From contig NZ_ATUS01000001.1 of assembly GCF_000420325.1 (NCBI RefSeq), forward strand, positions 1,988,463 to 2,052,462: DNA of 64,000 nt, in the 5' to 3' direction. The DNA is from Spongiibacter tropicus DSM 19543 (GTDB lineage: Bacteria > Pseudomonadota > Gammaproteobacteria > Pseudomonadales > Spongiibacteraceae). Under the pieces are notes generated by a model, which searched no databases, had not been told where the DNA came from, and worked only from the letters and a program-made list of their open reading frames with translations. A program made the translations under genes and the position numbers. Below, piece after piece: positions 62,477-64,000 of this stretch (its first letter is position 1; every line of letters begins with the position of its first letter).

Positions 62477-63250
62477 TCAGGCGGGCTCGTCGCGCAGGAA
62501 GACCCACTCGCTGTCGCTGGACTCTTCAGGGCTGAAGTAATAACCGTCCACGTCGAAGGTTTTGAGCTGTTCGGCGTCGGTAATACGGTTTTTGATGATG
62601 TAAGCGCTCATCAGTCCCCGCGCTTTTTTGGCGTAAAAACTGATGATTTTGTATTTGCCGTTTTTAAAGTCTTTGAATACCGGGGTGACCATCTCGGCAT
62701 TCAGCGCCTTTGGCTTCACGGCGCCAAAGTACTCGTTGGAGGCCAGGTTCACCACCAGCGGCCCGGCTTCTTTAAGCTGGGCATTGATCGCCTCGGTAAT
62801 GTCATTGCCCCAGAATTCGTAGAGGTTTTTGCCGCGGGCATTGGCAAACTTGGTACCCATTTCCAAGCGGTAGGGCTGAATCAGGTCGAGGGGGCGCAAC
62901 AGGCCATACAGACCGGACAGAATACGCAGATGCTGCTGGGCAAAGGCCAGGTCATCGTCGCTCATGCTGTCGGCGTCGAGGCCGGTATACACATCACCGC
63001 GAAAGGCCAGTACCGCCTGCTTGGCGTTGTCGGGAGCGAAGGGCGTCTGCCAGTCGGCAAAGCGCTGGTAATTCAGCGTGCCGAGTTTGTCGCTGATTTT
63101 CATCAGCGCCGAAATATCCTGCGGGGCAAGTGCGCGCAGTTCTTTGATGAGCACCTTGGATTCGTCCAGAAAATCCGGCTGGCTGTACTGCGCGGTGTGC
63201 GCGGGGGTGTCGAAATCCAGCGTTTTCGCCGGTGAAATCAGCATCAGCAT
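62477..63250 (-). CDS. yaaA: Peroxide stress protein YaaA
   Basis: A 257-residue DUF328 protein, starting [13 protein letters not shown] as in E. coli. YaaA limits intracellular iron and oxidative DNA damage during hydrogen peroxide stress. Typical segments are [43 protein letters not shown] and [18 protein letters not shown]. The gene converges with the EVE gene (3 bases apart). No OxyR site was recognised upstream. Confidence 0.94.
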   Translation of the reverse strand: MLMLISPAKTLDFDTPAHTAQYSQPDFLDESKVLIKELRALAPQDISALMKISDKLGTLNYQRFADWQTPFAPDNAKQAVLAFRGDVYTGLDADSMSDDDLAFAQQHLRILSGLYGLLRPLDLIQPYRLEMGTKFANARGKNLYEFWGNDITEAINAQLKEAGPLVVNLASNEYFGAVKPKALNAEMVTPVFKDFKNGKYKIISFYAKKARGLMSAYIIKNRITDAEQLKTFDVDGYYFSPEESSDSEWVFLRDEPA

Positions 63251-63281
63251 TGCATCGTGTCCTGTGTAATCGTCGCGCGGT

Positions 63282-63779
63282 TCAGGCGTTGACCATGTCC
63301 TGCCACCAGTTCAGTGGTTCACCCTGATCGTCGTAAACATTGCCGTATAGCCACTTGGCTTCGCCGCGAGCAATCAGTTTGTCGAACAGTTTTTCCACGG
63401 TCAGAAACCCTACGCCGAAATACAGGCTGTAGACCAGTGCGCGCTCATTGCTGACATCCAGGCTGCCGCCTAGCTTTTCCACTTCGGCGGTGAGCTGTTC
63501 TTCCAGTGCGCTGTTGGCTTCGCGCAGAAAGACGCGCAGACAGAGGTTGCCGCTGCGCTCCACTACTTGAAAGCGCCCTCTTGCATCCGGGTTCAGGGCA
63601 ATGCGGTCCAGTGCGGCCACGCCGCGCACAAACAGCGGCGACTTCAGCAGACGGTACTCGCCTTCTTTGTCACAGGGCGTCGCCAGGCACTGCTCGAAGA
63701 CGGGCTGTTGATTGGCCGGGTGAATGCCGGCGAACAGTTCGAGTCGGGTTTCTTTGTCGGCGAAGGTCGCGTCAGTCAT
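63282..63779 (-). CDS. Conserved hypothetical protein
   Basis: A 165-residue cytosolic protein from ATG 63779. It contains [49 protein letters not shown] and ends [19 protein letters not shown] recognise no domain. It lies 31 bases upstream of yaaA in the same direction and may share its transcript. The open frame to 63839 overlaps the divergent intergenic region and is less likely. Confidence 0.7.
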   Translation of the reverse strand: MTDATFADKETRLELFAGIHPANQQPVFEQCLATPCDKEGEYRLLKSPLFVRGVAALDRIALNPDARGRFQVVERSGNLCLRVFLREANSALEEQLTAEVEKLGGSLDVSNERALVYSLYFGVGFLTVEKLFDKLIARGEAKWLYGNVYDDQGEPLNWWQDMVNA

Positions 63780-63905
63780 ACGAGGGGGAATCCGGCCATA
63801 AAAGCGCCTAATGATACCGTGTTTAGCGGTGTGACGCATGGCGACGGCCCGCTTGCTGCGACTATAATGGAGCGCTTTGACGTCGACCCGAGCACGCCAA
63901 CAATA

Positions 63906-64000
63906 ATGAAAGTGACACTACAACTGATCGACGCCTTTACCGAGGCACTGGGCCGCGCACTGGCCTGGTGTGTGCCATTGATGGTGCTGATTACCGCTGC
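63906..64000 (+). CDS. TRAP transporter small permease subunit (DctQ-like), 3' truncated by window edge
   Basis: The first 31 residues are MKVTLQLIDAFTEALGRALAW and CVPLMVLITA, the usual start of a DctQ-type small membrane subunit, with the first membrane helix beginning near residue 17. TRAP transporters import dicarboxylates, keto acids or sialic acid with a periplasmic binding protein. The large permease and binding protein are expected downstream outside the window. The call rests on a short N-terminus, so confidence is moderate. Confidence 0.65.
   Translation, partial: MKVTLQLIDAFTEALGRALAWCVPLMVLITA

Overview
The window is GC-rich, densely coded bacterial chromosome. The gene families (GlmU-GlmS, UbiC-UbiA, the tRNA-hydroxylation peptidase U32 protein, YaaA, several large TonB-dependent receptors, P450 and CoA-type catabolic genes, a TRAP transporter) point to a free-living aerobic gammaproteobacterium. 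A marine oligotroph of the Cellvibrionales/Spongiibacteraceae type (Zhongshania or Spongiibacter-like) is my best guess. That placement comes from family recognition only, not from a search. I saw no rRNA, tRNA, CRISPR array, insertion sequence or prophage.

Layout. 1-11,000: end of a spermidine-synthase-like gene, a DUF2238 membrane protein, glmU-glmS (amino-sugar synthesis for the cell wall), a thiolase, a TonB-dependent receptor, an LLM-type flavin oxidoreductase and a pirin. 11,000-17,000: a Kef-type antiporter (reverse strand), a quinone-reductase-like enzyme and a large ankyrin/coiled-coil lipoprotein with a small partner gene. 17,000-25,300: a MarR-type regulator divergent from an operon of aldehyde dehydrogenase, cytochrome P450, enoyl-CoA hydratase, [2Fe-2S] ferredoxin, a SnoaL-like protein and a small membrane protein, followed by a TonB receptor and a small secreted protein. 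This looks like an uptake-plus-oxidation unit for an unknown hydrophobic substrate. 25,300-29,650: ATP-grasp protein, DASS transporter, MAPEG and GFA-type proteins, and an AT-rich DUF3800 gene that looks acquired. 29,650-32,750 (reverse): an exported set of PLP racemase/aldolase-like protein, sugar-lactone oxidase-like flavoprotein and cytochrome c. 32,890-36,915 (reverse): DUF1214, sulfotransferase, SDR and enoyl-CoA hydratase genes. 37,186-40,668: metallophosphatase-LamG lipoprotein, SRPBCC protein and GNAT enzyme.

The most coherent system lies at 40,665-50,594. On the reverse strand are a persulfide-dioxygenase-like metallo-hydrolase, a protein fusing a DUF442 (BLH-type) phosphatase domain to a sulfide:quinone oxidoreductase with both redox cysteines, a SulP anion transporter and a DUF2970 protein. 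About 4 kb away, beyond a divergent TonB receptor and PepSY reductase-like gene, is a sigma-54 activator whose N-terminal three-cysteine spacing matches the sulfane-sulfur sensor FisR. Together they suggest a sulfide to persulfide to sulfite route with anion export, switched on by polysulfide. Three inverted-repeat motifs lie in the two intergenic regions that would control it.

50,600-64,000 is mostly conserved housekeeping: two small unknowns, a dicarboxylate symporter, a methyltransferase, a rubredoxin-rubredoxin reductase fusion, ubiC-ubiA, a FemAB-like GNAT protein, trhP, an OmpA-family porin-like protein with an unusual Glu/Tyr-rich tail, a DUF938 methyltransferase, an EVE protein, yaaA, and the start of a TRAP transporter small subunit.
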